DNA of 64,000 nt from Selaginella moellendorffii (taxonomy: Eukaryota; Streptophyta; Lycopodiopsida; Selaginellales; Selaginellaceae), in NCBI RefSeq assembly GCF_000143415.4, contig NW_003314320.1, positions 425,068 through 489,067 of the forward strand, given 5' to 3'. Position numbers and translations under genes: made by a program. Shown here in pieces: positions 13,329 to 25,836 of the stretch. How positions within the stretch are numbered: the first letter of the stretch is position 1; each line of letters starts with the position of its first letter. The notes beneath the pieces are model-generated. The model did no database searches. It was not told the DNA's origin and worked only from the letters and a program-made list of their open reading frames with translations.

Positions 13329-16300
13329 ATGGCCAGGATCGAGAGCCGCGAGTTCTATCATGACGCCATCGACGAGGAGACTAGAACAGCGGACAATAGG
13401 GCGAGCGGGGAATTCTCACAGGACAGTAGTGCTGATTTGGAGCACATTCCATTGGAGGAGGTTTTCCAGAAGCTTAAGTGCACCAGGGATGGGCTTAGCA
13501 CGGTGGAAGCTGAGATCAGGCTCAAGCTCGTTGGTCCCAACAAGTTGGAGGAGAAGAAGGAGAATTTACTGCTTAAGTTCCTCACTTTTATGTGGAATCC
13601 ACTGTCTTGGGTGATGGAGATCGCGGCTTTGATGGCTATCATCCTGGCCAATGGAGACGGAAGGCCGCCCGACTGGCAGGACTTTGTAGGAATCGTTGTT
13701 CTTCTCTTCATCAACTCGACCGTGAGCTATATCGAAGAGCAAAACGCTGGGCAGGCCGCCGCGGCTTTGATGCAGGCACTGGCACTCAAAGCTAAAGTTC
13801 TAAGAGATGGGAAGTACGAGGAAGAAGACGCCTCTATCCTTGTTCCCGGAGATATCATAACTATCAAGCTTGGTGATATCATTCCAGCTGACTGCCGCCT
13901 GCTGGAAGGAGACCCTCTTTCGATCGATCAGTCCGCTCTCACAGGTGAATCCGTGGCAGTGACCAAGAGACAAGGTGACGAAGTTTTCTCGGGTTCCATT
14001 TGTAAGCAGGGGGAGATCGAAGCAGTGGTGATTGCAACTGGTGTGAGCACGTTTTTTGGGAAAGCAGCACACCTCGTAGACAGCACTCAGCGAATGGGAC
14101 ACTTTCAAAAGGTTCTTACGAGAATTGGAAGCTTTTGCATCGTCTCGATAGCGCTGGGGATGATCATCGAGATTATAGTCATGTACCCGTGCCAGCATTG
14201 GAAGTACAGGGATGGAATCGATGCGCTGCTGGTTCTGCTTATAGGAGGGATACCCATCGCCATGCCAACTGTGCTCTCCATCACAATGGCTGTAGGATCC
14301 CACGGGCTGGCTAAGCAGGGAGCGATAGTTAAAAGGATGACGGCTATTGAAGAGATGGCGGGCATGGATATCTTGTGCTCGGACAAAACAGGAACTCTGA
14401 CGTTGAACAGGCTTACGGTTGACAAGAATCTCATAGAGATCTTTTCGGATAAGGCGGACAAAGATACGATCTTACTTCATGCGTCGAGAGCGTCTCGCGT
14501 GGAGAACCAGGTAACTTATACTCGGGTTAGAAGTTTTCAGTGTGCTATAAGGATGCTGTTTTACAGGATGCTATCGACCTCGCCATTGTAAACATGCTTG
14601 GAGATCCAAAAGAAGCAAGGGAAGGAATTCAAGAGATACACTTCATGCCATTCAATCCAACTGATAAGCGTACTCAAATGACTTACCTGGACACACAAGG
14701 ACAAATGCATCGTGCATCCAAGGGCGCTCCCGAGCAGATTCTCGACTTGGCCTACAACAAAGAACAAATTGGACGCCGGGTGCATGATATCATTGAGAAG
14801 TTCGCGGAGAGGGGCTTGAGAACTCTAGCTGTGGCGACGCAGGTACGCTGATAGTTCTCACAATGAATCTACCACCTTTTAACACCGTCTTTAGCAGACT
14901 GTTCCAGACAACGATAAGGATAGCCCAGGTGGCGACTGGGACATGCTGGGCCTCGTTCCACTCTTCGATCCGCCCCGCCACGATACCGCGGACACAGTGA
15001 AGCGAGCTCTAGAGCTTGGAGTGAACGTGAAGATGATAACTGGAGATCAGCTAGCTATCGCCAAAGAAACTGGGAGAAGGCTGGGCATGGGGACCAACAT
15101 GTATCCAGTCACTGCATTATTTCCCGGCGGGGCTGGACGTGACCCAAGCTTGGCCAGTGCGGACGAAGGGGAGCTCATAGAGCACGCAGACGGGTTTGCA
15201 GGGGTCTTTCCAGAGCACAAGTATAACATCGTCAAGAAGTTACAGGAAGCAAAACACATCTGCGGCATGACAGGCGATGGAGTGAACGATGCTCCTGCTC
15301 TGAAAAGAGCTGATATCGGCATTGCTGTGGCCGACGCGACGGATGCTGCTCGTAACGCCGCTGACATTGTCTTGACACTCCCTGGTAAGTTCTTTGTTTT
15401 TCTTCTTTCGATCCTATGTTAACAAAATGCGGCTTGCAGGCTTGAGCGTCATCATCCATGCTATCTTGACGTCCCGCTGCATCTTCCAGCGCATGAAGAA
15501 CTACACCATCTACGCCATCTCAATCACCATTCGTATCGTCCTCGGTTTCTTGCTCATGGCGCTGATCTGGAAGTTCAAGTTTTCCCCGTTCATGACGCTT
15601 ATCATAGCCATCCTCAACGACGGTACCATCATGACAATCTCGAAAGTACGTTCTGGAATCGCTCCACCCGTTAATTCCAAGCTAATAATGTCGCAAGGTA
15701 ATTAAATCCCGCGCTGGACTCTGTTGCTCGGTCTAACTTCACGTTTTTTGCAGGATAGAGTGAAACCATCCATGGAACCAGACAGTTGGAAGCTCCCGGA
15801 GTTGTTTGTGCTCGGTTCGTGCCTCGGGACCTACCTCGGATTGATGTCCGTCCTTTTCTACTGGCTCATACACGAGACGAACTTCTTCCAAGACCACTTC
15901 TCGGTGAGGTTGATCTCGGGCCACGTCAAACAGGAAACCGCTGTGATCTATCTGCAAGTCAGCGTGATCAGTCAGGCACTCATCTTCGTCACTCGGTCGC
16001 GGAGCTTCTCGTTTTTGGAGAGACCCGGGGCGATGCTGATCGTCGCCTTCCTTGTTGCTCAGCTGGTGGCGACGCTGATCGCAGTTTATGCCGACTGGGG
16101 ATTTGCAGGAATCAAAGGCTGCGGCTGGGGCTGGGCCGGAGTGGTATGGTTGTACAGGTAAAGCTCGCAAGCGTAGTTCTTCCTTGTTTTCTTCGTGTCT
16201 AACTTCGTCTCATTGCTTTGCAGCGTCGTCTGGTACTTCCCTTTGGATATTATCAAGTTTTTGGTGAGATACATCTTGAGTGGAGCAATGTGGGACCTTC

Positions 16301-16697
16301 TCACCGAGAGGAAGATCGCTTTCACTCGTCAGAAGAACTATGGCCGTGAGGCGCGGCAAGCTCAATGGGCTGTTATATCTGGCCATGCCGCGGCTCCAAT
16401 GACGCAGAGGCTATCTCAGTCTGGGGCTGCTGGTGTTGCTGGGCCTGCCGATCTTGCGGAAAAAGCCATGAAGAGAGCCGAGATTGCGAGGTTGGTTTTC
16501 CTTTCGTGCTTTGTTTCTTTGTTCCGTAAGTTATATGCTCTTCTCGTTTAGCTTTACAGTTATCTTTAAGTTCACTGATCACCGTTTTTGTCTGTGACAG
16601 ATTGAAAGACCTTCACGTGGTTAAAGCGCATGTCGAAGCAGTCGCTAAGTTGAAAGGTCTGGATGATCTCGCAGTCCAGCAAAACTACACGGTATAG
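13329..16697 (+). CDS. plasma-membrane H+-ATPase (P-type IIIA)
   Basis: Seven exons join in phase: 13329-14510, 14577-14842, 14898-15384, 15440-15645, 15754-16157, 16224-16490, 16601-16697, giving 972 residues. Visible landmarks are TGES at 205-208 (actuator dephosphorylation loop), the phosphorylated Asp352 in [14 protein letters not shown] (nucleotide binding), [10 protein letters not shown] and [18 protein letters not shown] (P domain), and the M4 motif [11 protein letters not shown]. The C terminus ends QQNYTV: its penultimate Thr is the known site whose phosphorylation creates a 14-3-3 binding site and activates plant pumps. The enzyme drives proton export using ATP. The N terminus is about 30 residues longer before the first conserved block than in typical flowering-plant pumps, an observation from memory of the family. 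Confidence 0.97.
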
Positions 16698-16779
16698 GTA
16701 TGAAAGTATTGAGCAAAGTTTCCTTTTTGTTTTGTATTCACTGTTTTCCCTGAATGAATTGGCATCCCTTTCGGATGTG

Positions 16780-18232
16780 TTAAGTCAAGACGAGCTCTTT
16801 CTTAAGCAGGTGGTTCACCACATCCTTCACGTTGCGCTTGTTTCGAAGGTAGAACTCGGCACGAAGGATTTGCTGCTCCTCGGAGCTCAAATCGCCGTGA
16901 ATTCCCTGCAAGAGCTGTAAGACCGATGCAAGCAAAAGCTAGTTTGGAACCACTTACAGTTCTTTCAAGCCGGTCGCCGACGATGTGATACATGAGGATC
17001 CCCGCCGCAACAGAGACGTTAAATGATTCGACCATTCCTACCATCGGAATATGGCACTTCACGTCCGCTAATGCAAGAGCTTCTTCGCTTGTTCCACTGC
17101 TCAAAAACGTTCAACGATTAAGAAAGAAAAACAAATACCACTTTCTTTCCATACTTGTGCTCGTTTCCAAAGATCACTGCTGTTGGAATCGTCCAGTCCA
17201 GCTCGTGTATAGGTACCTGTTAAAACGTATAGAATAGAGTGACGAGCTTTCTCAAGCTTACCGTGTCCGCCCCCATATCAGTCACAGCAATCCGATATCC
17301 TCGACTCCGTAACACTTGTACACACTCGTTTGTGTTCTCCCACACTTCCACATCCAGCCATTTCTCGGCTCCCATGCTTATGTTGCGAGCTTCTTTGTAT
17401 CTACCAAAATAAAACACGCGTGAGAACAAAGAAAGAAAATAACAGAGAGAAACTCACCTTTTCTGATCACTGTTAGCGATCACATGTACCGACTGGAGTC
17501 CAAATGCCTCGGCGGTTCTAAACACGGCACAGATGTTGCCAATGTCGAACAAGCCTTCGACCACCGGACAAATCGAAAACGTCCTGTTGGCGATGATCTG
17601 ATCAAACTTTTGCTTGCGATCGGCCGCAAACATGGGATCCAGGGTTCCGATCACCATCTCGCTGCTGATGCGTGTTTGCTCGTCCAGGTTAAACTCGTCC
17701 TTGTAAGGAAACCAACACTTTCTGGCTGGATCTGGAAGTCCGCCAGCAAAGTCGCTGCTTGAGAGCAATGGATGTAAACAACACATGAGACCAAGCTCAT
17801 GAGACCAGAGAAATCACTACAGTCTATTCCATTCGCATAAATTCATATCGTGCTTGAAAGTTTCATCCAGGGCTAGTCACTCATTCGCATTCAACGTGCG
17901 TGAAAGCTCATCCAAAGCATCAGAAAAATACAACTACATATGATCAAGCTCAGAAATTTCAAACTTCCATCCACACCGAGCAAATGGAAAATGAATGAAA
18001 CGCTAGGAATTCCTTGCAATGCGCGAGCGATCTTTCATCACATACCTGGCGCCAATCGATCCCTGGACATCCAGAATTGCCTCGGCTCCCTCTTTTTGCT
18101 CTCGATCTGGACCACGCACACCTTCCTACTCGGCTTCCTGTGCAAGAAGCGCTCGCCGTGGCGCTTCCACGACCGAATCGTCCTTACGCGACTCAAAACC
18201 CCGGCATTGGCCGCGGCGGCACTCGACGCCAT
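16780..18232 (-). CDS. SpoU/TrmH-family RNA 2'-O-ribose methyltransferase
   Basis: The three SpoU motifs are present in order: IANRTFSICPVVEGLFDIGN leading to FRTAEAFG (motif 1), TAVIFGNEHKGTSEEAL (motif 2) and IPMVGMVESFNVSVAAGIL (motif 3). These form the knotted SAM-binding fold, so the protein should methylate tRNA or rRNA ribose. The last exon is 16780-16905, ending in TAA 83 bp from the convergent H+-ATPase stop. The 5' end is less certain. ATG 18232 (MASSAAAANAGVLSR) is followed by an open exon to 18046, whose donor (leftover one base) does not match the phase of the next exon (…SDFAGGLPDPARK). Splitting it with an intron GTAAGG…TAG gives a phase-correct model. An organelle transit peptide is possible. 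Confidence 0.85.
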
Positions 18233-18373
18233 AGATAGAGCGTTCTCAAGGAAGAAAATATAGGGCAAACGAGAGGTTTGTATTAGGAAAGCGAGGGCGT
18301 AGTACATTCCACATCTGGTGGGCTATTATGGAGCGGAATGGTGGTCGAGATGAGCGGTGAAGATCGCCATTCC

Positions 18374-18776
18374 TTATTCGCGGGGAACCGGAACCCCTGC
18401 CAAGATCGAGCACGGTGAGCCATCGATTTGGAGAGAGAAGGAGGAGAATTCGCCTACCAGCACACTTGTAGTTCTTGGGCACGTATTTCCCGAAGTTACA
18501 TTTCTTGGGGAGGATCACCGCCTTGGCTATGTTGATGCTAGGGATGGCTTTCTTGGCGCTCTGGACGAGCGTGCACAGACACGCCGGCTTCTTCACGTAT
18601 TTCTGGATCAGCGAGCAGCAATTCGCGGTCGGAGCGGTGTTGCCGACCGCGGCGGGGATGCAGCTCGCCAGGGTGAGGTAATTCGTGCAGGATTGGGCGC
18701 TGGAATCTGCCGGGAGGAGCGCGATGCACAGGATTGCAATGAGCAGGATCGCGATTCCGGATCGAGGCGGCGCCAT
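18374..18776 (-). CDS. lipid-transfer protein-like (8-Cys, secreted), two exons
   Basis: Exons 18458-18776 and 18374-18396 join in phase to give 113 residues. Residues 1-28 are a signal peptide (hydrophobic IAILLIAILCIALL). The mature part carries the eight-cysteine motif: C…C…CC…CLC…C…C, with the central NCCSLIQ and PACLCTL segments. The tiny second exon encodes only the tail GVPVPRE, which matches the CAGIPIP tail of the neighbouring gene at 19212-19556 and so supports the splice. Proteins of this superfamily bind lipids in the apoplast, in cuticle deposition or defence. The tail is a modest-length hydrophilic end, not an evident GPI signal. Confidence 0.9.
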
Positions 18777-19211
18777 TGCTCGATCGATGCTCGAAATATT
18801 GCTAGAGGAGAGGAGAGAGGGAAGGGGAGATTCAAGAATGGGGATCGAGAGAAGAGCTGCCCGATGGATCTCACTGCCTAGAAGCTCGCTCTTATACTGA
18901 TCGACATGGAGAGGGCTTCTGGCGTAGATCGGTGCGAGGAAATCTCGATGAGTACACCATCCCGTGAATAAGGTACTGCTTTTCTCGGCGTCACAAGAAA
19001 GGCGACGATCATGGCACAGGCAAGTCAAGTTATCTTATTGCATGAATTTGTTCTCTCTCCCTCTCTTATCTCTGGTCACAGTCATAGCACTACACACGGA
19101 TTTCTTCCCTTCCCTCTCTCTCTTGCTCTCTAGAAGCTCTTCCATAATTTTCTTTTCCTAGATTTCTCTCTAGCTATGCTTAGCTAACTGTCTTTTTTTT
19201 TTTCTGTTCTT

Positions 19212-19556
19212 CTAGCTAGATGGAATGGGAATTCCAGCGCACGAGTAGCCGGATGGAACTTGGACGTGGCACTTGGCCGGGATGGAGAGCGCGGCCTGGA
19301 GATTGAACGGCAACCCGGTGGACTGCGCTGCGTTGCGTGCCGCGAGGAGCATGGTGCACAGGCAGTCCGGTGCGTTTTGGTACTGCCGGATTCTATTGCA
19401 GCACTCGCCAGACGGGGTGGCGCTTGGATCGCTGGCCGCGTTCTGGCAATCCAGGAGCTGGGTCCAGTCGCTGCAGGACTGCTGCTGGGCGATGGAGATT
19501 CTCCACTGCGCCGCAGCGGCCACAAGGAAGAACAGGATAAGCACAAGCTTGGGCAT
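19212..19556 (-). CDS. lipid-transfer protein-like (8-Cys, secreted), single exon
   Basis: A 114-residue protein with a signal peptide (MPKLVLILFFLVAAAA), then an eight-cysteine frame: C…C…ECCNRI…DCLCTML…C…SC, ending SCAGIPIPSS. It is a paralogue of the gene at 18374-18776, on the same strand about 440 bp away. The pair is most simply a tandem duplication with later divergence. Here the tail is encoded without an intron. Confidence 0.93.
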   Translation of the reverse strand: MPKLVLILFFLVAAAAQWRISIAQQQSCSDWTQLLDCQNAASDPSATPSGECCNRIRQYQNAPDCLCTMLLAARNAAQSTGLPFNLQAALSIPAKCHVQVPSGYSCAGIPIPSS

Positions 19557-20149
19557 TGCTGTTTGAGAAGATCAGGAAGCGAGGTGTTGGAGGAGGCAGT
19601 GGGTCTCTGTTTTTATACAGTGGCAGTGGCATCTATTCGAAGCGAGAACACATGGATGGAGTGAGAGCTCCATTCTGAGCAAAACGACTTGCTTTCTGTT
19701 TCTATGCAGCCTCCGTCAAACTCTCTCTGACTAGTGAATATTTTGCCACGTGGCCTGGAAGACGGCGTTGATTCAAGCGCTGCTCTATCATAAACAACTT
19801 TCAGTCAAAAAAGTGTGAGCTGCACAGCTATATTCAAAGAAGAGGAATGAGAAGGGAGGAAATGCTCCTTGGACAACGAAAGAGACTAACCAAGCAAGCG
19901 GAGTGAGACTGGAGAGAAGAAGGTGGACAAGATGAAGGAGAGGAGAGTATAGAGAATCTGCTTTACTCTTCATATAACCATCCGCTGTATCATAGTCAGA
20001 CTCGGTCCCTATCCTTGCTCAAAGAACTTTGGTCCTCCAGAGTGTGCTCCGTATTCCTGGACTTCCACCACCCTATCCGGAACAAGAGGACCTGTTCTCC
20101 CCTGATCTAGCATTTGGATTGAAGGCAACTCCCTGTGATGACGCTGAGG
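19557..20149. other. intergenic between lipid-transfer gene and retroelement relic
   Basis: The first 200 bp should be the promoter of the lipid-transfer gene. No coding sequence is supported in the rest. Confidence 0.5.
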
Positions 20150-21345
20150 TCACTCAGGTGGAACACATCATGGATCCTTGCTGTTGTTGCAAGATGCAAT
20201 CTGTAGGCCAATTCATTAATTACTTGCACCACCCTGAAAGGACCGAAGAAGCAGGCTTGCAACTTGGCTCTTCCTTAAGCCTGCTTGCCCAGGGTGTAAC
20301 GTTCTGGGCAGAACTTGACATAAATGTAATCTCTTGGCTCAAATTGCTTGTATGATCGATTTTGGTCCACAAAGAACCGCATGGTAGTTTATGCCGACTC
20401 AAGCCTTTGCTTTGCCAGTCTCTATTCTTCTTCCACTTCTCAGAGATGCTCCTCTACATCCTCCTTTCGAGGCGTTATATGGTTGGCCAGTCTTGTTACC
20501 GTGGACAGAGGTCGACACCACGTTGCCGCAGACATTCCCAGGGAAGCATGTTGCATGGAGTTGTAAGCAAACTCGACGAAAGGCAGCCATTTCACCCAAT
20601 TGCCCGGTCTGTCCAAAAAATATCCACGAAGGAACGTTTCCATTGTGTGATTCACCCTCTAAGTCTACCTGTTTGATAGGCTAAAACTCAACCTTGTCCT
20701 CACGGCCTCAAACAACAATCTCCAGAACTTGCCGAGGAACTTGGAGTCCCTGTCAGAGATAATCTCCCGGTAGCGGACTATCCCCTTCCAGAAAAGCTCT
20801 GCCACCTTCTGAGCGTTTGCTGTGGTCGTTAATGGGACGAAGTGGCTGACCTTCGTGAAGAGGTCCACCACCACCATATATAGATCTTGGCAATCCTGAG
20901 ACGAAATCCATGGAAATTGACGCGAACTGACGACCCGCTGCTGAACGACGTGATATCCCTGTAAGAAGCTGGGACACTGGCTTCTCGAACATGCAAGACA
21001 GTGCAAGAAACAGAGGCGCTGGATTGAAAAGCTTCAAGCTTTTGATTTATCCATCGAATTTCGGCCGGGCAAAACAAACGTCCCGATGTTGAGCTGCTGT
21101 TGTTCCAGCAAAAATTTGATCCTGTAATGGTCTGTGCAGAGCGTGAAACGAGTCGGCAAGAGATCATGACACCACTTCTCGATAGTGTGGATGACCGCAA
21201 GCATTTCTTGCTCATAACCTGGCAGGTTGGCCTCATGTACTGAAATGCACCAACTCTCTCCTCTCCCTTGCTCCTGTCTGAGCACCGCCCCCGTGCTTGC
21301 ATCTGATGCATCAGTCTCCACAAGAAATGGACGAGAGAAGTCCTA
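20150..21345 (-). pseudogene. Ty3/gypsy pol relic (RNase H, integrase fragments)
   Basis: Reading on the minus strand from right to left, broken frames show RNase H (ETDASDASTGAVLRQEQG, then YEQEMLAVIHTIEKWCHDL) at 21034-21321. Next come integrase core pieces (SISMDFVSGLPRS; KVAELFWKGIVRYREIISDR then DSKFLGKFWRLLFE) at 20665-21006. Last are integrase C-terminal pieces (WVKWLPFVEFAYNS) at 20440-20655. Frame changes and stops separate them, so the copy is dead. No LTRs could be assigned. It is a different, more diverged lineage than the element at 57509. Confidence 0.88.
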
Positions 21346-23796
21346 GAGCTGGAGAATCAGGGCAGCAAAGATTGCTGGTCATTCCCTTGTGACTGCTCAT
21401 CAAGGAGTGAATGCTGGTGGCCAATGTCAAGATCACCTTGTCCACATTTGCTGCACTCCATTCCTGTTCCTGAACTCAACACCAAACTCATGTTGATCGT
21501 CAGTCCCCAACCAGAAGAAATTCTGATGTCCTCTACACCTCAACACAAGGGGCTAAACCAAATACAAGATCTACGGTTTGTTTAACTAAATATGATTAAT
21601 TAATGGAAGAGAAAATACAAAAAAATGCCCTAGGGAGCATAATAAAAAGTAACATTAGAATGATGTTGGTGCTAAGGAAGATGAACTTCCAGATGGTTGT
21701 GATAATTAATATTGGAGCTGAGTCCATGGTTCTCCATACTTGCTCATTTTAGTGTTATTTGAGTTTTAACTCTACAAAGATTGAACACCGGGTTAGGCTC
21801 ATTGAAACATAGGAATTAGCAATCTGGCTTGGCTGTAGAAGCAAGCTCATCTTGTTTATGCCAACCAGAACAAAGCTTTGCAGGAAGTATAGACTATAAC
21901 CCTTGGTCCTAAACACATATATACTACTCTAGAAGGGTGCAATGAACAAATTCACCACTTAAGCCATATAACATGGAATATTTAACATATCAACTTGATG
22001 ATGCTTCCTTAATCTCTTACTGACACAATTTAGTTGCCCTCTACTTGCCAGTGGTAACCTCATGATGTGAAACAAGTGTGTGCATGTGACCTACCCTTAT
22101 AGCACATTATAGATGCCAAAACATGATTTTTAAACACACTCACTCTAAAATACTTGGGACACTAATAAAAACACACTTATTGTTCAAATAAAAGAACTTA
22201 TATCCACAAAACAAATGTGAACACATTCCAATCCAAGCCACACTCAAGATGCTCATAAAAAACAAAACACTCTCTATTCTAGAGCACACTTTAAGAAATG
22301 CTATTAAATGCAGAATCCTAGGGTAAGGCTTGGCTTAACCCTCACTCCTTGTTACTTCCTGCTTTTATTCTCCAGCTCCGAGATTTTCAGGACCTCACTA
22401 TAACTGCCCCTTTGATCATGAGTTTGATCCTTCATGAGTTTGTGTAGTACAATTGTACCACTTTTACCCTTGACCTTACATATTGGTGGATTCCCTTATG
22501 GAATTTCCACTAGCACACCTTTAATCCTGTCATATAAAGTCTTATTAGAAAGATTCCCCTTTGGAATCTCGATTGCTACACTAACCTCAAACCCATAGCA
22601 CTAGTTCACAGGAAACCACTTTTGAAGGATTCTTCTTCCGAATTGCATCTTTAGCTCTTGCTACGTGGACACGATCCCTTACTAAGTTGCACATAGATAC
22701 CTTGAGAAGCATTTTTGTCTCTAATATTTGCTTCTCAAACTCCTATGTTTCCTCCTAATTTGACGCTCTACAATGAATATCTTTTCAATCTCTCACTTAA
22801 CCTCTTCAGATTCCCTCACTTGAACTACTAAAGCCTCAAACTACTACTCCAACTCACTAATGCATGCATGCAATCGAACTTTATCATGAGCCTCTACCTG
22901 GTTGAGACAATTTTTAGTTGCCCATTTTCCACAAGTAACTCAGAGATGACATCTTTTTAGCATCTTTGTGCACAAGATGCTTCTACTAGCATCTAGGTCT
23001 CATATATGCATGTCAAAGGGCAATCCTCATCCATTCCTCACACCTCCTATATCAAAATCCTAGCATGTCCTATGTTCCCCCACAACTAGGAAAACCACTC
23101 ATTGAAGAGCTCTAACCAATTGACAATCTCCTTTGCTACCTGTTGTGAGACATCTTGGCACATTCTTAGTGGTAGAACTACATAGTCAAAAGAATCCCTT
23201 GTCATAGCTCCTTCACAAGCATCCTCCCATAAAGACAACCACTACCTTATATAGGCTTGCCTTTTCCATCCTAAAACTTTCATAACTATGGCATAGATCT
23301 ACTAATCAGTAGCCCCACAACTTGTGGCCAAGTTCTAAATATAATCCCTCATGTGGGTGTATGCAAATTGCAGTAAGATTCTTAAAGAGGATCTCACATT
23401 TTTCCAACAACCCTTGCAAAATCATGATTTTCCACATATAAGGATTTGTCATCTATAGTATTGCAGGATCAACAAAGTCCATGTCTGCTAGTCATTTTCA
23501 CAATTAATTTTGTGCCAAATGTCAAATATCAAAGGTGCCACATGTCATCTCTTTTTTGTCACTCTTTTTCTCACTTTTCTTCTCTTTGTTCTTTTTTTTT
23601 TTGCTCTCTGTCTTTCTTTCATTTTTTTTTTCTTTTTTCCTAAGGCCCTAATGTAGTTTGGATGTTCCAAAAGTATCTTCTTCTTTGGCATTCAGATTAA
23701 AATATCCTACAGGAGAATCTTCCATTATCTTGGCTTGCATTGCATTACCTTCTTCAACATATACACCATGATAGTTGGATGTTGTTGGCTCATTGG

Positions 23797-23835
23797 ACAA
23801 TCTCAAGCTTAGTGGTTTTCATCACATTTGAAGCA
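23797..23835 (-). pseudogene. gag CCHC zinc-knuckle relic
   Basis: The minus-strand frame reads CFKCDENH, stop, A, stop, DCP. The cysteine/histidine spacing is CX2CX3HX4C, one residue short of the retroviral CX2CX4HX4C knuckle, and it is interrupted by two stops. It supports reading the surrounding element on the minus strand. Confidence 0.6.
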
Positions 23836-25457
23836 CTAGTTGTTTCGTTGGGTACACCACTTTAGTCAACTAACCTCATCTTGAAAAATGAAAGTTGATG
23901 ATCTATCTTTGTGAGTTAGCTTTTCAATTCCTATGTTAATGTTAATGCAAGATTCTTGACATCTGTCCATACATCATTCCCTACATGTTTTTTTGATGCT
24001 CCATTCTTTTCCTTAAACGATTCACTATCAAGAATTTCTATTGAATCCTCAAAGTATTTATCTTGTAGTTTAAACTCATGTGTTGCTTAGGCGTAAGATT
24101 GGGGTAACTAATACTTCATTTACTCCTGAAGATTCCAGCAAAAATACCAATACAATTGCCAATCTGTCACTAGCAATGGTCCAAGTTGCATTACGAGTTA
24201 AATCAAGGCATTTGCATATGTCTAAACATCATCCTTCTCTTTCTACTTCTCAGCTTGTAGCTCATTTAATAATTAACAACTATCCAAATTCAAGAACCTT
24301 TTGCTAAATTTTGCCCTAAACTAATTCAAGCCTGTTGTAGAGTTCTACCAAACCCTAGCAAGCCCTTATGCCATAGCAGTCTCAACCCAAAGCAAGGTAC
24401 CATAATTAGTCCATTTATTTGGTAAACCAATCTTAATTCTTATCAGGATGGCCATCTCCCTTGAAAGCTAGAAGTTTAAACTTCCTAGAGATGCTTGAAT
24501 CTTTCTGCCTTGGAAGATGAAAGTTGGGCATTCCTCAAAAGTTTCGAGATGAGGGTATTGTTAGCCTGTGAGCTATAGTTGGGACAAACATGCTATTATA
24601 AACCACAAGGATATACAAGTCCTCAACCTGGTAAACATTAGGATTATGCTCGACCACAACATTGGTTCCTCCATCATTGCCTCGGGATATCTCTATGGCA
24701 TCTCCTCTTCTTTTGTATTGACATATAGTACTTCTTGCAATTCTAAAACCACCACATTGTCAATCTTGGATAGTAGCCATCTCACTCTTCCTCACTGTTA
24801 GATTACTCTATGGTAGGGATCACAAAGATTCTCAGCCAAATTGTGGGAATCTATTGACATTTATAGATGAGAGGGACCATTCCATTGAGATTCAGTGGCA
24901 CAACTGAAAAGACATGTTAAAGGTACCATGATGACCTTGAGCTCCTTTAGAGAATGGTGAGAATCCTCCACCCCCACATCTGAAAGGTCTTCCTCAATAG
25001 AAAGATGTGAAACCACCTCAAAAAGAAATGTTGCTACTACTTTGCCATCTAGGCCTTATCCTGTCCTAATTTTAATCCTCTTGCAAAATCTCCTGCTCAA
25101 TTAAAGTTTGTTCTTTTCCTTTTTCTTGATCTTGGGCATGTCCTCTTCACTTTTGAACCCTAGATATATCTGCACCACCCTCTTGAGCATCTTTTCCCTT
25201 GGCATTAGCCAAAAATGTTGCCACTTATGTCTTTCCTTGGGTATGCTCCTTCTCTTATTTAGCAATATCAACTTAACTCCACTTCTCAAGCTTTGCAAAA
25301 GATTCACCTAATCATGAACCAGATTCACAATTGGTCATCTTCCTACATTCAACTCTTCAAGAAGATGCCACAACAGTATTGGGTTAAAGAACAATAAAAG
25401 AAACTCACACTTTTGAAGTTAGTTCTCTCCCCACATGCAAGAATCATCACATAAACT

Positions 25458-25470
25458 ACCTCTAATACCA
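25458..25470 (-). other. primer-binding site (initiator tRNA-Met type)
   Basis: The minus strand reads TGGTATTAGAGGT, seven bases after the CA that ends the right-hand repeat. It matches the common plant retroelement PBS TGGTATCAGAGCC at most positions. Confidence 0.6.
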
Positions 25471-25836
25471 AGAAGGGTGTAATGAACAACTTGGGGTGAG
25501 GCTCGGCTTAACCCTCACTCCCTGTTGCTCCGTTTTTATTCTCCAGACCACCTCACAAACCCTAATCCACATCATTGCCCTAACCACCTCTTTAATCACG
25601 AGTTTGATCCTTCAGGAGTTTGTGCGATACACACAGCTCTCTTTGCATGTCTTCAATGTGGACAGAAACGCTGAAACTAAGGAAGAAGAGAAAAACTTTC
25701 TCACTCAAATATCATCATTGCTATACATACTTGCTCAATTATCATCATTGCTATATATACACAGGTGAGAGTGGTGACTCTCCAGATCTGCCACGTGTCA
25801 GCACTTTTACTCAGCCGTATGGTGACCTCGGATGTA

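Larger units (their letters stand above)
21938..25630 (-). mobile_element. decayed minus-strand LTR element with PBS and gag zinc-knuckle relic
   Basis: Two direct repeats bracket the region. The right copy (25478-25630) and left copy (21938-22456) share an end (AGAAGGGTG, then TGYAATGAACAA) and a block beginning GGGT(A/G)AGGCT(T/C)GGCTTAACCC and running to TTTGATCCTTCA(T/G)GAGTTTGTG. The left copy has about 370 bp more between these two shared parts. On the minus strand, just inside the right copy, stands TGGTATTAGAGG, close to the initiator-tRNA-Met primer-binding site TGGTATCAGAGC. About 1.6 kb further in is a relic CCHC knuckle with stops (23797-23835). No pol domain was recognised in the 3 kb interior. 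The outer limits are approximate. Confidence 0.65.
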
